In this document: piece by piece, positions 23,603 through 37,499 of the stretch
How positions within the stretch are numbered: the first letter of the stretch is position 1
Layout of the letters: each line of letters opens with the position of its first letter
NCBI RefSeq assembly: GCF_050908995.1
Contig: NW_027484921.1
Location: 1-64,000, forward strand
Reading direction: 5' to 3'
DNA from: Andrena cerasifolii
Lineage: Eukaryota; Arthropoda; Insecta; Hymenoptera; Andrenidae
DNA: 64,000 nt
Position numbers and translations under genes: made by a program
Notes under the pieces: generated by a model
What the model was told of the DNA's origin: nothing
Database searches by the model: none
Seen by the model: only the letters and a program-made list of their open reading frames with translations

Positions 23603-26386
23603 TTTTTGAATATCGGTTCTAATATCGGATTCAATATCGGTTTTTGAATATCGGTTCTAATATCGGATTCAATATCGGTTTTGCAATATCAGTTTTTCGA
23701 TATAGGTTTTTCAATATCGGTTTTTCAATATCGGTTTTTCAATATCGGTTTTTCAATATCGGTTTTTCAATATCGGTTTTTCAATATTTGTTTTTCAATA
23801 TGTGTTTTTCAATATCGGTTTTTCAATATCGGTTTTTCAATATCGGTTTTTCAATATCAGTTTTTCGATATCAGTTTTTCAATATTTGTTTTTCAATATC
23901 GGTTTTTCAATATCGGTTCTAATATCGGATTCAATATCGGTTTTTCAATATCGGTTTTTCAATATCGGTTTTTCAATATCGGTTTTTCAATATCAGTTTT
24001 TCGATATCAGTTTTTCAATATTTGTTTTTCAATATCGGTTTCAATATAGGTTTTTCAATATCGGGCTTTCAATATCAGTTTTTCGATATCAGATTTTCAA
24101 CATTTGTTCTCCAATATCGGTTTTTCAATATCAGTTTTTCAATATTTGTTTTTCAATATCGGTTTTTAAATATCGGTTCTAATATCGGATTCAATATCGG
24201 TTTTTGAATATCGGTTCTAATATCGGATTCAATATTTGTTTTTCAATATCGGTTTTGCAATATCAGTTTTTCGATATAGGTTTTTCAATATCGGTTTTTC
24301 AATATCGGTTTTTCAATATCGGTTTTTCAATATCGGTTTTTCAATATTTGTTTTTCAATATGTGTTTTTCAATATCGGTTTTTCAATATCGGTTTTTCAA
24401 TATCGGTTTTTCAATATCGGTTTTTCAATATCAGTTTTTCGATATAAGTTTTTCAATATCGGTTCTAATATCGGTTTCAATATCGGTTTTTCAATATCGG
24501 TTTTTCAATATCGGTTTTTCAATATCGGTTTTTCAATATCGGTTTTTCAATATCAGTTTTTCAATATTTGTTTTTCAATATCGGTTTTTGAATATCGGTT
24601 CTAATATCGGATTCAATATCGGTTTTTGAATATCGGTTCTAATATCGGATTCAATATTTGTTTTTCAATATCGGTTTTGCAATATCAGTTTTTCGATATA
24701 AGTTTTTCAATATTGGTTTTTCTATATCGGTTTTTCAATATCAGTTTTTCGATATAAGTTTTTCAATATCGGTTCTAATATCGGTTTCAATATCGGTTTT
24801 TCAATATCGGGTTTTCAATATCGGTTTTTCAATATCGGTTTTTCAATATCGGTTTTTCAATATCAGTTTTTCGATATAAGTTTTTCAATATCGGTTCTAA
24901 TATCGGTTTCAATATCGGTTTTTCAATATCGGTTTTTCAATATCGGTTTTTCAATATTTGTTTTTCAATATGTGTTTTTCAATATCGGTTTTTCAATATC
25001 GGTTTTTCAATATCGGTTTTTCAATATCAGTTTTTCGATATAAGTTTTTCAATATCGGTTCTAATATCGGTTTCAATATCGGTTTTTCAATATCGGTTTT
25101 GCAATATCAGTTTTTCGATATAGGTTTTTCAATATCGGTTTTTCAATATCGGTTTTTCAATATCGGTTTTGCAATATCGGTTTTGCAATATCAGTTTTTC
25201 GATATAGGTTTTTCAATATCGGTTTTTCAATATCGGTTTTTCAATATCGGTTTTTCAATATCGGTTTTTCAATATCGGTTTTTCCATATCGGTTTTTCAA
25301 TATTTGTTTTTCAATATCGGTTTTTCAATATCGGTTTTTCAATATCGGTTTTGCAATATCAGTTTTTCGATATAGCTTTTTCAATATCGGTTTTTCAATA
25401 TCGGTTTTTCAATATTTGTTTTTCAATATCGGTTTTTCAATATCGGTTCTAATATCGGATTCAATATCGGTTTTTCAATATCGGTTTTGCAATATCAGTT
25501 TTTCGATATAGGTTTTTCAATATCGGTTTTTCAATATCGGTTTTTGAATATCGGTTTTTCAATATCGGTTTTTCAATATCGGTTCTAATATCGGATTCAA
25601 TATCGGTTTTTCAATATCGGTTTTGCAATATCAGTTTTTCAATATCGGTTTTTCAATATCAGTTTTTCAATACTTGTTTTTGAATATCGGTTTTTGAATA
25701 TCGGTTCTAATATCGGATTCAATATCGGTTTTTGAATATCGGTTCTAATATCGGATTCAATATTTGTTTTTCAATATCGGTTTTGCAATATCAGTTTTTC
25801 GATATAGGTTTTTCAATATCGGTTTTTCAATATCGGTTTTTCAATATCGGTTTTTCAATATCGGATTCAATATCGGTTTTTGAATATCGGTGCTAATATC
25901 GGATGCAATATCGGTTTTTCAATATCGGTTTTGCAATATCAGTTTTTCAATATCAGTTTTTCAATATTTGTTTTTCAATATCGGTTTTTAAATATCGGTT
26001 CTAATATCGGATTCAATATCGGTTTTTGAATATCGGTTCTAATATCGGATTCAATATTTGTTTTTCAATATCGGTTTTGCAATATCAGTTTTTCGATATA
26101 GGTTTTTCAATATCGGTTTTTCAATATCGGTTTTTCAATATCGGTTTTTCAATATCGGTTTTTCAATATCGGTTTTTCAATATTTGTTTTTCAATATGTG
26201 TTTTTCAATATCGGTTTTTCAATATCGGTTTTTCAATATCTGTTTTTCAATATCAGTTTTTCGATATAAGTTTTTCAATATCGGTTCTAATATCGGTTTC
26301 AATATCGGTTTTTCAATATCGGTTTTTCAATATCGGTTTTTCAATATCAGTTTTTCAATATTTGTTTTTCAATATCGGTTTTTGAA
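23603..26386 (+). repeat. 7.1-7.2-kb-offset segmental duplication, right copy
   Basis: This is the partner of 16460-19191. Private changes include CAATATAGG near 24,046 and ATCTG near 26,240. It ends almost exactly where subdomain I ends, so the last amplification of subdomain I abuts the boundary with subdomain II. Confidence 0.85.
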
Positions 26387-26508
26387 TATCGGTTCTAATA
26401 TCGGATTCAACATCGGTTTTTGAATATCGGTTCTAATATCGGATTCAATATCGGTTTTTCAATATCGGTTTTGCAATATCAGTTTTTCGATATAGGTTTT
26501 TAAATATC

Positions 26509-26521
26509 GCTTTTGAATATC
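26509..26521 (+). repeat. 13-bp odd-length unit GCTTTTGAATATC
   Basis: The unit has one T fewer than the usual GGTTTTTGAATATC and a C in the second base. It shifts the even/odd register of the array and lies about 100 bp after the subdomain I/II switch. Confidence 0.9.
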
Positions 26522-27479
26522 GGTTCTAATATCGGATTCAATATCGGTTTTGCAATATCGGTTTTTCAATATCGGTTTTTCAATATCGGTTCTAATATCG
26601 GATTCAATATCGGTTTTTCAATATCGGTTTTGCAATATCAGTTTTTCGATATAGGTTTTTCAATATCGGTTTTTGAATATCGGTTCTAATATCGGATTCA
26701 ATATCGGTTTTTGAATATCGGTTCTAATATCGGATTCAATATCGGTTTTTGAATATCGGTTCTAATATCGGATTCAATATCGGTTTTTCAATATCGGTTT
26801 TGCAATATCAGTTTTTCGATATCAGTTTTTCAAAATTTGTTTTTCAATATCGGTTTTTGAATATCGGTTCTAATATCGGATTCAACATCGGTTTTTGAAT
26901 ATCGGTTCTAATATCGGATTCAATATCGGTTTTTCAATATCGGTTTTGCAATATCAGTTTTTCGATATCAGTTTTTCAATATTTGTTTTTCAATATCGGT
27001 TTTTGAATATCGGTTCTAATATCGGATTCAACATCGGTTTTTGAATATCGGTTCTAATATCGGATTCAATATCGGTTTTTCAATATCGGTTTTGCATTAT
27101 CAGTTTTTCGATATAGGTTTTTCAATATCGGTTTTTCAATATCGGTTTTTCAATATCAGTTTTTCGATATCAGTTTTTCAATATTTGTTTTTCAATATCG
27201 GTTTTTCAATATCGGTCCTAATATCGGATTCAATATCGGTTATTCAATATCGGTTTTTGAATATCGGTTCTAATATCGGATTCAGTATCGGTTTTTGAAT
27301 ATCGGTTCTAATATCGAATTAAATATCGGTTTTTCAATATCGGTTTTTCAATATCGGTTTTTCAATATCGGTTTTGCAATATTGGTCCTAATATCGGATT
27401 CAATATCGGTTTTTCAATATCGGTTTTTCAATATCGGTTTTTCAATATCAGTTTTTCAATATTTGTTTTTCAATATCGG

Positions 27480-29900
27480 TTTTTGAATATCGGTTCTAAT
27501 ATCGGATTCAGTATCGGTTTTTGAATATCGGTTCTAATATCGGATTCAATATCGGTTTTTCAATATCGGTTTTGCAATATCAGTTTTTCGATATAGGTTT
27601 TTCAATATCGGTTTTTGAATATCGGTTCTAATATCGGATTCAATATCGGTTTTGCAATATCGGTTTTTCAATATCGGTTTTTCAATATCGGTTTTTCAAT
27701 ATCGGTTCTAATATCGGATTCAATATCGGTTTTTCAATATCGGTTTTGCAATATCAGTTTTTCGATATAGGTTTTTCAATATCGGTTTTTGAATATCGGT
27801 TCTAATATCGGATTCAATATCGGTTTTTGAATATCGGTTCTAATATCGGATTCAATATCGGTTTTTCAATATCGGTTTTGCAATATCAGTTTTTCGATAT
27901 CAGTTTTTCAATATTTGTTTTTCAATATCGGTTCTAATATCGGATTCAATATCGGTTTTTCAATATCGGTTTTGCAATATCAGTTTTTCGATATAGGTTT
28001 TTCAATATCGGTTTTTCAATATCGGTTCTAATATCGGATTCAATATCGGTTTTTCAATATCGGTTTTGCAATATCAGTTTTTCGATATAGGTTTTTCAAT
28101 ATCGGTTTTTCAATATCGGTTCTAATATCGGATTCAATATCGGTTTTTCAATATCGGTTTTGCAATATCAGTTTTTCGATATAGGTTTTTCAATATCGGT
28201 TTTTGAATATCGGTTCTAATATCGGATTCAATATCGGTTTTTGAATATCGGTTCTAATATCGGATTCAATATCGGTTTTTGAATATCGGTTCTAATATCG
28301 GATTCAATATCGGTTTTTCAATATCGGTTTTGCAATATCAGTTTTTCGATATCAGTTTTTCAAAATTTGTTTTTCAATATCGGTTTTTGAATATCGGTTC
28401 TAATATCGGATTCAACATCGGTTTTTGAATATCGGTTCTAATATCGGATTCAATATCGGTTTTGCAATATCGGTTTTTCAATATCGGTTTTGCAATATCA
28501 GTTTTTCGATATAGGTTTTTCAATATCGGTTTTTCAATATCGGTTTTTCAATATCGGTTTTGCAATATCAGTTTTTCGATATAGGTTTTTCAATATCGGT
28601 TTTTCAATATCGGTTCTAATATCGGATTCAATATCGGTTTTTCAATATCGGTTCTAATATCGGATTCAATATCGGTTTTTCAATATCGGTTTTGCAATAT
28701 CAGTTTTTCGATATAGGTTTTTCAATATCGGTTTTTCAATATCGGTTCTAATATCGGATTCAATATCGGTTTTTCAATATCAGTTTTTCAATATTTGTTT
28801 TTCAATATCGGTTTTTGAATATCGGTTCTAATATCGGATTCAGTATCGGTTTTTGAATATCGGGTCTAATATCGAATTAAATATCGGTTTTTCAATATCG
28901 GTTTTGCAATATCAGTTTTTCGATATAGGTTTTTCAATATCGGTTTTTCAATATCGGTTCTAATATCGGATTCAATATCGGTTTTTCAATATCGGTTTTG
29001 CATTATCAGTTTTTCGATATAGGTTTTTCAATATCGGTTTTTCAATATCGGTTTTTCAATATCAGTTTTTCGATATCAGTTTTTCAATATTTGTTTTTCA
29101 ATATCGGTTTTTCAATATCGGTCCTAATATCGGATTCAATATCGGTTTTTCAATATCGGTTTTTGAATATCGGTTCTAATATCGGATTCAGTATCGGTTT
29201 TTGAATATCGGTTCTAATATCGAATTAAATATCGGTTTTTCAATATCGGTTTTTCAATATCGGTTTTGCAATATTGGTCCTAATATCGGATTCAATATCG
29301 GTTTTTCAATATCGGTTTTTCAATATCGGTTTTTCAATATCAGTTTTTCAATATTTGTTTTTCAATATCGGTTTTTGAATATCGGTTCTAATATCGGATT
29401 CAGTATCGGTTTTTGAATATCGGTTCTAATATCGGATTCAATATCGGTTTTGCAATATTGGTCCTAATATCGGATTCAATATCGGTTTTTCAATATCGGT
29501 TTTGCAATATCAGTTTTTCGATATAGGTTTTTCAATATCGGTTTTTCAATATCGGTTCTAATATCGGATTCAATATCGGTTTTTCAATATCGGTTCTAAT
29601 ATCGGATTCAATATCGGTTTTTCAATATCGGTTTTGCAATATCAGTTTTTCGATATAGGTTTTTCAATATCGGTTTTTCAATATCGGATTCAATATCGGT
29701 TTTTCAATATCAGTTTTTCAATATTTGTTTTTCAATATCGGTTTTTGAATATCGGTTCTAATATCGGATTCAATATCGGTTTTGCAATATTGGTCCTAAT
29801 ATCGGATTCAATATCGGTTTTTCAATATCGGTTTTGCAATATCAGTTTTTCGATATAGGTTTTTCAATATCGGTTTTTCAATATCGGTTCTAATATCGGA
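27480..29900 (+). repeat. About 3-kb-offset duplication in subdomain IIa, left copy
   Basis: The order matches about 30640-32800. The offset is 3,162 bp for 27.48-28.1 kb, then 2,940-2,954 bp for 28.4-29.7 kb. The CAAAATTTG variant (28,362 and 31,316) and the CATTATC variant (28,995 and 31,957) are shared. The difference in offset means about 0.2 kb of modules was lost on the right copy near 31.27 kb. The edges are approximate. Confidence 0.65.
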
Positions 29901-30639
29901 TTCAATATCGGTTTTTGAATATCGGTTCTAATATCGGATTCAATATCGGTTTTTCAATATCAGTTTTTCAATATTTGTTTTTCAATATCGGTTTTTGAAT
30001 ATCGGTTCTAATATCGGATTCAGTATCGGTTTTTGAATATCGGTTCTAATATCGGATTCAATATCGGTTTTGCAATATTGGTCCTAATATCGGATTCAAT
30101 ATCGGTTTTTCAATATCGGTTTTGCAATATCAGTTTTTCGATATAGGTTTTTCAATATCGGTTTTTCAATATCGGTTCTAATATCGGATTCAATATCGGT
30201 TTTGCAATATTGGTCCTAATATCGGATTCAATATCGGTTTTTCAATATCGGTTTTGCATTATCAGTTTTTCGATATAGGTTTTTCAATATCGGTTTTTCA
30301 ATATCGGTTTTTCAATATCAGTTTTTCGATATCAGTTTTTCAATATTTGTTTTTCAATATCGGTTTTTCAATATCGGTCCTAATATCGGATTCAATATCG
30401 GTTTTTCAATATCGGTTTTTGAATATCGGTTCTAATATCGGATTCAGTATCGGTTTTTGAATATCGGTTCTAATATCGAATTAAATATCGGTTTTTCAAT
30501 ATCGGTTTTTCAATATCGGTTTTTCAATATCGGTTTTGCAATATTGGTCCTAATATCGGATTCAATATCGGTTTTTCAATATCGGTTTTTCAATATCGGT
30601 TTTTCAATATCAGTTTTTCAATATTTGTTTTTCAATATC

Positions 30640-32800
30640 GGTTTTTGAATATCGGTTCTAATATCGGATTCAGTATCGGTTTTTGAATATCGGTTCTAAT
30701 ATCGGATTCAATATCGGTTTTTCAATATCGGTTTTGCAATATCAGTTTTTCGATATAGGTTTTTCAATATCGGTTTTTGAATATCGGTTCTAATATCGGA
30801 TTCAATATCGGTTTTGCAATATCGGTTTTTCAATATCGGTTTTTCAATATCGGTTTTTCAATATCGGTTCTAATATCGGATTCAATATCGGTTTTTCAAT
30901 ATCGGTTTTGCAATATCAGTTTTTCGATATAGGTTTTTCAATATCGGTTTTTGAATATCGGTTCTAATATCGGATTCAATATCGGTTTTTGAATATCGGT
31001 TCTAATATCGGATTCAATATCGGTTTTTCAATATCGGTTTTGCAATATCAGTTTTTCGATATCAGTTTTTCAATATTTGTTTTTCAATATCGGTTCTAAT
31101 ATCGGATTCAATATCGGTTTTTCAATATCGGTTTTGCAATATCAGTTTTTCGATATAGGTTTTTCAATATCGGTTTTTCAATATCGGTTCTAATATCGGA
31201 TTCAATATCGGTTTTTCAATATCGGTTTTGCAATATCAGTTTTTCGATATAGGTTTTTCAATATCGGTTTTTCAATATCGGTTTTGCAATATCAGTTTTT
31301 CGATATCAGTTTTTCAAAATTTGTTTTTCAATATCGGTTTTTGAATATCGGTTCTAATATCGGATTCAACATCGGTTTTTGAATATCGGTTCTAATATCG
31401 GATTCAATATCGGTTTTGCAATATCGGTTTTTCAATATCGGTTTTGCAATATCAGTTGTTCGATATAGGTTTTTCAATATCGGTTTTTCAATATCGGTTT
31501 TTCAATATCGGTTTTGCAATATCAGTTTTTCGATATAGGTTTTTCAATATCGGTTTTTCAATATCGGTTCTAATATCGGATTCAATATCGGTTTTTCAAT
31601 ATCGGTTCTAATATCGGATTCAATATCGGTTTTTCAATATCGGTTTTGCAATATCAGTTTTTCGATATAGGTTTTTCAATATCGGTTTTTCAATATCGGT
31701 TCTAATATCGGATTCAATATCGGTTTTTCAATATCAGTTTTTCAATATTTGTTTTTCAATATCGGTTTTTGAATATCGGTTCTAATATCGGATTCAGTAT
31801 CGGTTTTTGAATATCGGTTCTAATATCGAATTAAATATCGGTTTTTCAATATCGGTTTTGCAATATCAGTTTTTCGATATAGGTTTTTCTATATCGGTTT
31901 TTCAATATCGGTTCTAATATCGGATTCAATATCGGTTTTTCAATATCGGTTTTGCATTATCAGTTTTTCGATATAGGTTTTTCAATATCGGTTTTTCAAT
32001 ATCGGTTTTTCAATATCAGTTTTTCGATATCAGTTTTTCAATATTTGTTTTTCAATATCGGTTTTTCAATATCGGTCCTAATATCGGATTCAATATCGGT
32101 TTTTGAATATCGGTTCTAATATCGGATTCAGTATCGGTTTTTGAATATCGGTTCTAATATCGAATTAAATATCGGTTTTTCAATATCGGTTTTTCAATAT
32201 CGGTTTTTCAATATCGGTTTTGCAATATTGGTCCTAATATCGGATTCAATATCGGTTTTTCAATATCGGTTTTTCAATATCGGTTTTTCAATATCAGTTT
32301 TTCAATATTTGTTTTTCAATATCGGTTTTTGAATATCGGTTCTAATATCGGATTCAGTATCGGTTTTTGAATATCGGTTCTAATATCGGATTCAATATCG
32401 GTTTTGCAATATTGGTCCTAATATCGGATTCAATATCGGTTTTTCAATATCGGTTTTGCAATATCAGTTTTTCGATATAGGTTTTTCAATATCGGTTTTT
32501 CAATATCGGTTCTAATATCGGATTCAATATCGGTTTTTCAATATCGGTTCTAATATCGGATTCAATATCGGTTTTTCAATATCGGTTTTGCAATATCAGT
32601 TTTTCGATATAGGTTTTTCAATATCGGTTTTTCAATATCGGATTCAATATCGGTTTTTCAATATCAGTTTTTCAATATCAGTTTTTCGATATCAGTTTTT
32701 CAATATTTGTTTTTCAATATCGGTTCTAATATCGGATTCAATATCGGTTTTTCAATATCGGTTTTGCAATATCAGTTTTTCGATATAGGTTTTTCAATAT
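30640..32800 (+). repeat. About 3-kb-offset duplication in subdomain IIa, right copy
   Basis: This is the partner of the 27.5-29.9 kb segment. Private changes include AGTTGTTCGATATA near 31,456 and TTTTTCTATATC near 31,890. A further partial copy of the CAAAATTTG segment begins near 33,220. Confidence 0.65.
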
Positions 32801-33849
32801 CGGTTTTTCAATATCGGTTCTAATATCGGATTCAATATCGGTTTTTCAATATCGGTTTTGCAATATCAGTTTTTCGATATAGGTTTTTCAATATCGGTTT
32901 TTCAATATCGGTTCTAATATCGGATTCAATATCGGTTTTTCAATATCGGTTTTGCAATATCAGTTTTTCGATATAGGTTTTTCAATATCGGTTTTTCAAT
33001 ATCGGTTCTAATATCGGATTCAATATCGGTTTTTCAATATCGGTTTTGCAATATCAGTTTTTCGATATAGGTTTTTCAATATCGGTTTTTGAATATCGGT
33101 TCTAATATCGGATTCAATATCGGTTTTTGAATATCGGTTCTAATATCGGATTCAATATCGGTTTTTGAATATCGGTTCTAATATCGGATTCAATATCGGT
33201 TTTTCAATATCGGTTTTGCAATATCAGCTTTTCGATATCAGTTTTTCAAAATTTGTTTTTCAATATCGGTTTTTGAATATCGGTTCTAATATCGGATTCA
33301 ACATCGGTTTTTGAATATCGGTTCTAATATCGGATTCAATATCGGTTTTGCAATATCGGTTTTTCAATATCGGTTTTGCAATATCAGTTTTTCGATATAG
33401 GTTTTTCAATATCGGTTTTTCAATATCGGTTCTAATATCGGATTCAATATCGGTTTTTCAATATCGGTTTTGCATTATCAGTTTTTCGATATAGGTTTTT
33501 CAATATCGGTTTTTCAATATCGGTTTTTCAATATCAGTTTTTCGATATCAGTTTTTCAATATTTGTTTTTCAATATCGGTTTTTCAATATCGGTCCTAAT
33601 ATCGGATTCAATATCGGTTTTTCAATATCGGTTTTTGAATATCGGTTCTAATATCGGATTCAGTATCGGTTTTTGAATATCGGTTCTAATATCGAATTAA
33701 ATATCGGTTTTTCAATATCGGTTTTTCAATATCGGTTTTGCAATATTGGTCCTAATATCGGATTCAATATCGGTTTTTCAATATCGGTTTTTCAATATCG
33801 GTTTTTCAATATCAGTTTTTCAATATTTGTTTTTCAATATCGGTTTTTG

Positions 33850-34811
33850 AATATCGGTTCTAATATCGGATTCAATATCGGTTTTTCAATATCGGTTTTG
33901 CAATATCAGTTTTTCGATATAGGTTTTTCAATATCGGTTTTTGAATATCGGTTCTAATATCGGATTCAATATCGGTTTTGCAATATCGCTTTTTCAATAT
34001 CGGTTTTTCAATATCGGTTTTTCAATATCGGTTCTAATATCGGATTCAATATCGGTTTTTCAATATCGGTTTTGCAATATCAGTTTTTCGATATAGGTTT
34101 TTCAATATCGGTTTTTGAATATCGGTTCTAATATCGGATTCAATATCGGTTTTTGAATATCGGTTCTAATATCGGATTCAATATCGGTTTTTCAATATCG
34201 GTTTTGCAATATCAGTTTTTCGATATCAGTTTTTCAATATTTGTTTTTCAATATCGGTTCTAATATCGGATTCAATATCGGTTTTTCAATATCGGTTTTG
34301 CAATATCAGTTTTTCGATATAGGTTTTTCAATATCGGTTTTTCAATATCGGTTCTAATATCGGATTCAACATCGGTTTTTGAATATCGGATTCAATATCG
34401 GTTTTTCAATATTTGTTTTTCAATATCGGTTTTTCAATATCGGTTTTTCAATATCGGTTTTTCAATATCAGTTTTTCAATATTTGGTTTTCAATATCGGT
34501 TTTTGAATATCGGTTCTAATATCGAATTAAATATCGGTTTTTCAATATCGGTTTTGCAATATCAGTTTTTCGATATAGGTTTTTCAATATCGGTTTTTCA
34601 ATATCGGTTCTAATATCGGATTCAATATCGGTTTTTCAATATCAGTTTTTCAATATTTGTTTTTCAATATCGGTTTTTGAATATCGGATCTAATATCGGA
34701 TTCAGTATCGGTTTTTGAATATCGGTTCTAATATCGAATTAAATATCGGTTTTTCAATATCGGTTTTGCAATATCAGTTTTTCGATATAGGTTTTTCAAT
34801 ATCGGTTTTTC
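33850..34811 (+). repeat. 962-bp tandem duplication, copy 1
   Basis: This is directly followed by an almost identical copy. The only difference noticed is GCTTTTTCAATATC here, a G-to-C change near 33,989. The 12-mer GGATCTAATATC (about 34,686) was seen only in this pair. The left edge is the GAATATC/CAATATC difference at 33,849 versus 34,811. Confidence 0.92.
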
Positions 34812-35773
34812 AATATCGGTTCTAATATCGGATTCAATATCGGTTTTTCAATATCGGTTTTGCAATATCAGTTTTTCGATATAGGTTTTTCAATATCGGT
34901 TTTTGAATATCGGTTCTAATATCGGATTCAATATCGGTTTTGCAATATCGGTTTTTCAATATCGGTTTTTCAATATCGGTTTTTCAATATCGGTTCTAAT
35001 ATCGGATTCAATATCGGTTTTTCAATATCGGTTTTGCAATATCAGTTTTTCGATATAGGTTTTTCAATATCGGTTTTTGAATATCGGTTCTAATATCGGA
35101 TTCAATATCGGTTTTTGAATATCGGTTCTAATATCGGATTCAATATCGGTTTTTCAATATCGGTTTTGCAATATCAGTTTTTCGATATCAGTTTTTCAAT
35201 ATTTGTTTTTCAATATCGGTTCTAATATCGGATTCAATATCGGTTTTTCAATATCGGTTTTGCAATATCAGTTTTTCGATATAGGTTTTTCAATATCGGT
35301 TTTTCAATATCGGTTCTAATATCGGATTCAACATCGGTTTTTGAATATCGGATTCAATATCGGTTTTTCAATATTTGTTTTTCAATATCGGTTTTTCAAT
35401 ATCGGTTTTTCAATATCGGTTTTTCAATATCAGTTTTTCAATATTTGGTTTTCAATATCGGTTTTTGAATATCGGTTCTAATATCGAATTAAATATCGGT
35501 TTTTCAATATCGGTTTTGCAATATCAGTTTTTCGATATAGGTTTTTCAATATCGGTTTTTCAATATCGGTTCTAATATCGGATTCAATATCGGTTTTTCA
35601 ATATCAGTTTTTCAATATTTGTTTTTCAATATCGGTTTTTGAATATCGGATCTAATATCGGATTCAGTATCGGTTTTTGAATATCGGTTCTAATATCGAA
35701 TTAAATATCGGTTTTTCAATATCGGTTTTGCAATATCAGTTTTTCGATATAGGTTTTTCAATATCGGTTTTTC
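34812..35773 (+). repeat. 962-bp tandem duplication, copy 2
   Basis: This repeats 33850-34811 and includes the second GGATCTAATATC (about 35,648). Similarity runs on to about 35,826, where GCATTATC replaces GCAATATC. Confidence 0.92.
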
Positions 35774-37499
35774 AATATCGGTTCTAATATCGGATTCAAT
35801 ATCGGTTTTTCAATATCGGTTTTGCATTATCAGTTTTCCGATATAGGTTTTTCAATATCGGTTTTTCAATATCGGTTTTTCAATATCGGTTTTTCAATAT
35901 CGGTTTTTCAATATCAGTTTTTCAATATTTGTTTTTCAATATCGGTTTTTGAATATCGGTTCTAATATCGGATTCAGTATCGGTTTTTCAATATCGGTTC
36001 TAATATCGAATTAAATATCGGTTTTTCAATATCGGTTTTTCAATATCGGTTTTGCAATATCGGTCCTAATATCGGATTCAATATCGGTTTTTCAATATCG
36101 GTTTTTCAATATCGGTTTTTCAATATCAGTTTTTCAATATTTGTTTTTCAATATCGGTTTTTGAATATCGGTTCTAATATCGGATTCAGTATCGGTTTTT
36201 GAATATCGGTTCTAATATCGGATTCAATATCGGTTTTTGAATATCGGTTCTAATATCGGATTCAATATCGGTTTTTCAATATCGGTTTTGCAATATCAGT
36301 TTTTCGATATCAGTTTTTCAATATTTGTTTTTCAATATCGGTTTTTGAATATCGGTTCTAATATCGGATTCAACATCGGTTTTTGAATATCGGTTCTAAT
36401 ATCGGATTCAATATCGGTTTTGCAATATCGGTTTTTCAATATCGGTTTTTCAATATCGGTTTTTCAATATCGGTTCTAATATCGGATTCAATATCGGTTT
36501 TGCAATATCAGTTTTTCGATATAGGTTTTTCAATATCGGTTTTTGAATATCGGTTCTAATATCGGATGCAATATCGGTTTTTGAATATCGGTTCTAATAT
36601 CGGATTCAATATCGGTTTTTCAATATCGGTTTTGCAATATCAGTTTTTCGATATCAGTTTTTCAATATTTGTTTTTCAATATCGGTTCTAATATCGGATT
36701 CAATATCGGTTTTTCAATATCGGTTTTGCAATATCAGTTTTTCGATATAGGTTTTTCAATATCGGTTTTTCAATATCGGTTCTAATATCGGATTCAACAT
36801 CGGTTTTTGAATATCGGTTCTAATATCGGATTCAATATCGGTTTTTCAATATTTGTTTTTCAATATCGGTTTTTCAATATCGGTTTTTCAATATCGGTTT
36901 TTCAATATCAGTTTTTCAATATTTGGTTTTCAATATCGGTTTTTGAATATCGGTTCTAATATCGGATTCAGTATCGGTTTTTGAATATCGGTTCTAATAT
37001 CGAATTAAATATCGGTTTTTCAATATCGGTATTGCAATATCAGTTTTTCGATATAGGTTTTTCAATATCGGTTTTTCAATATCGGTTTTGCAATATCAGT
37101 TTTTCGATATAGGTTTTTCAATATCGGTTTTTCAATATCGGTTCTAATATCGGATTCAATATCGGTTTTTCAATATCGGTTTTTCAATATCGGTTTTTCA
37201 ATATCAGTTTTTCAATATTTGTTTTTCAATATCGGTTTTTGAATATCGGTTCTAATATCGGATTCAGTATCGGTTTTTGAATATCGGTTCTAATATCGAA
37301 TTAAATATCGGTTTTTCAATATCGGTTTTGCAATATCAGTTTTTCGATATAGGTTTTTCAATATCGGTTTTTGAATATCGGTTCTAATATCGGATTCAAT
37401 ATCGGTTTTTCAATATCGGTTTTGCAATATCAGTTTTTCGATATCAGTTTTTCAATATTTGTTTTTCAATATCGGTTTTTCAATATCGGTTCTAATATC

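Larger units (their letters stand above)
1..26408 (+). repeat. Subdomain I: canonical-unit-rich satellite with nested segmental duplications
   Basis: Long runs of the canonical 14-mer dominate here. Diagnostic variants seen only in this part are GGTGCTAATATC followed by GGATGCAATATC (first near 4,021, last near 25,889), the AATATGTG junction (about 4,936 to 26,198), TTTCCATATC (about 9,073 to 25,283), TGTTCTCCAATATC (about 235 to 24,108) and GGTTAATCAATATC (about 12,325, 15,441 and 22,617). The 12-mer GGTTTCAATATC is common here and rare afterwards. The right edge is placed where GGATTCAACATC first appears, about 20 bp after homology to the 18.8-19.2 kb block begins to fail. The boundary has an uncertainty of roughly 50 bp. 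Confidence 0.85.
26409..37370 (+). repeat. Subdomain IIa: 14-mer/12-mer-pair satellite with private variants
   Basis: From about 26.4 kb the texture changes to short runs of 14-mers separated by the pair GGTTCTAATATC + GGATTCAATATC. New 12-mers appear: GGATTCAACATC (about 26,406), GGTCCTAATATC (about 27,213), GGATTCAGTATC (about 27,281) and GAATTAAATATC (about 27,311). Variants private to this segment are GGTTTTGCATTATC (about 27,096, 28,995, 30,255, 31,957, 33,472 and 35,825) and AGTTTTTCAAAATT (about 26,833, 28,362, 31,316 and 33,248). The 82-bp AATAAC block of the next segment is absent. The right limit is set just before the first cluster leading to that block and is approximate. Confidence 0.75.
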
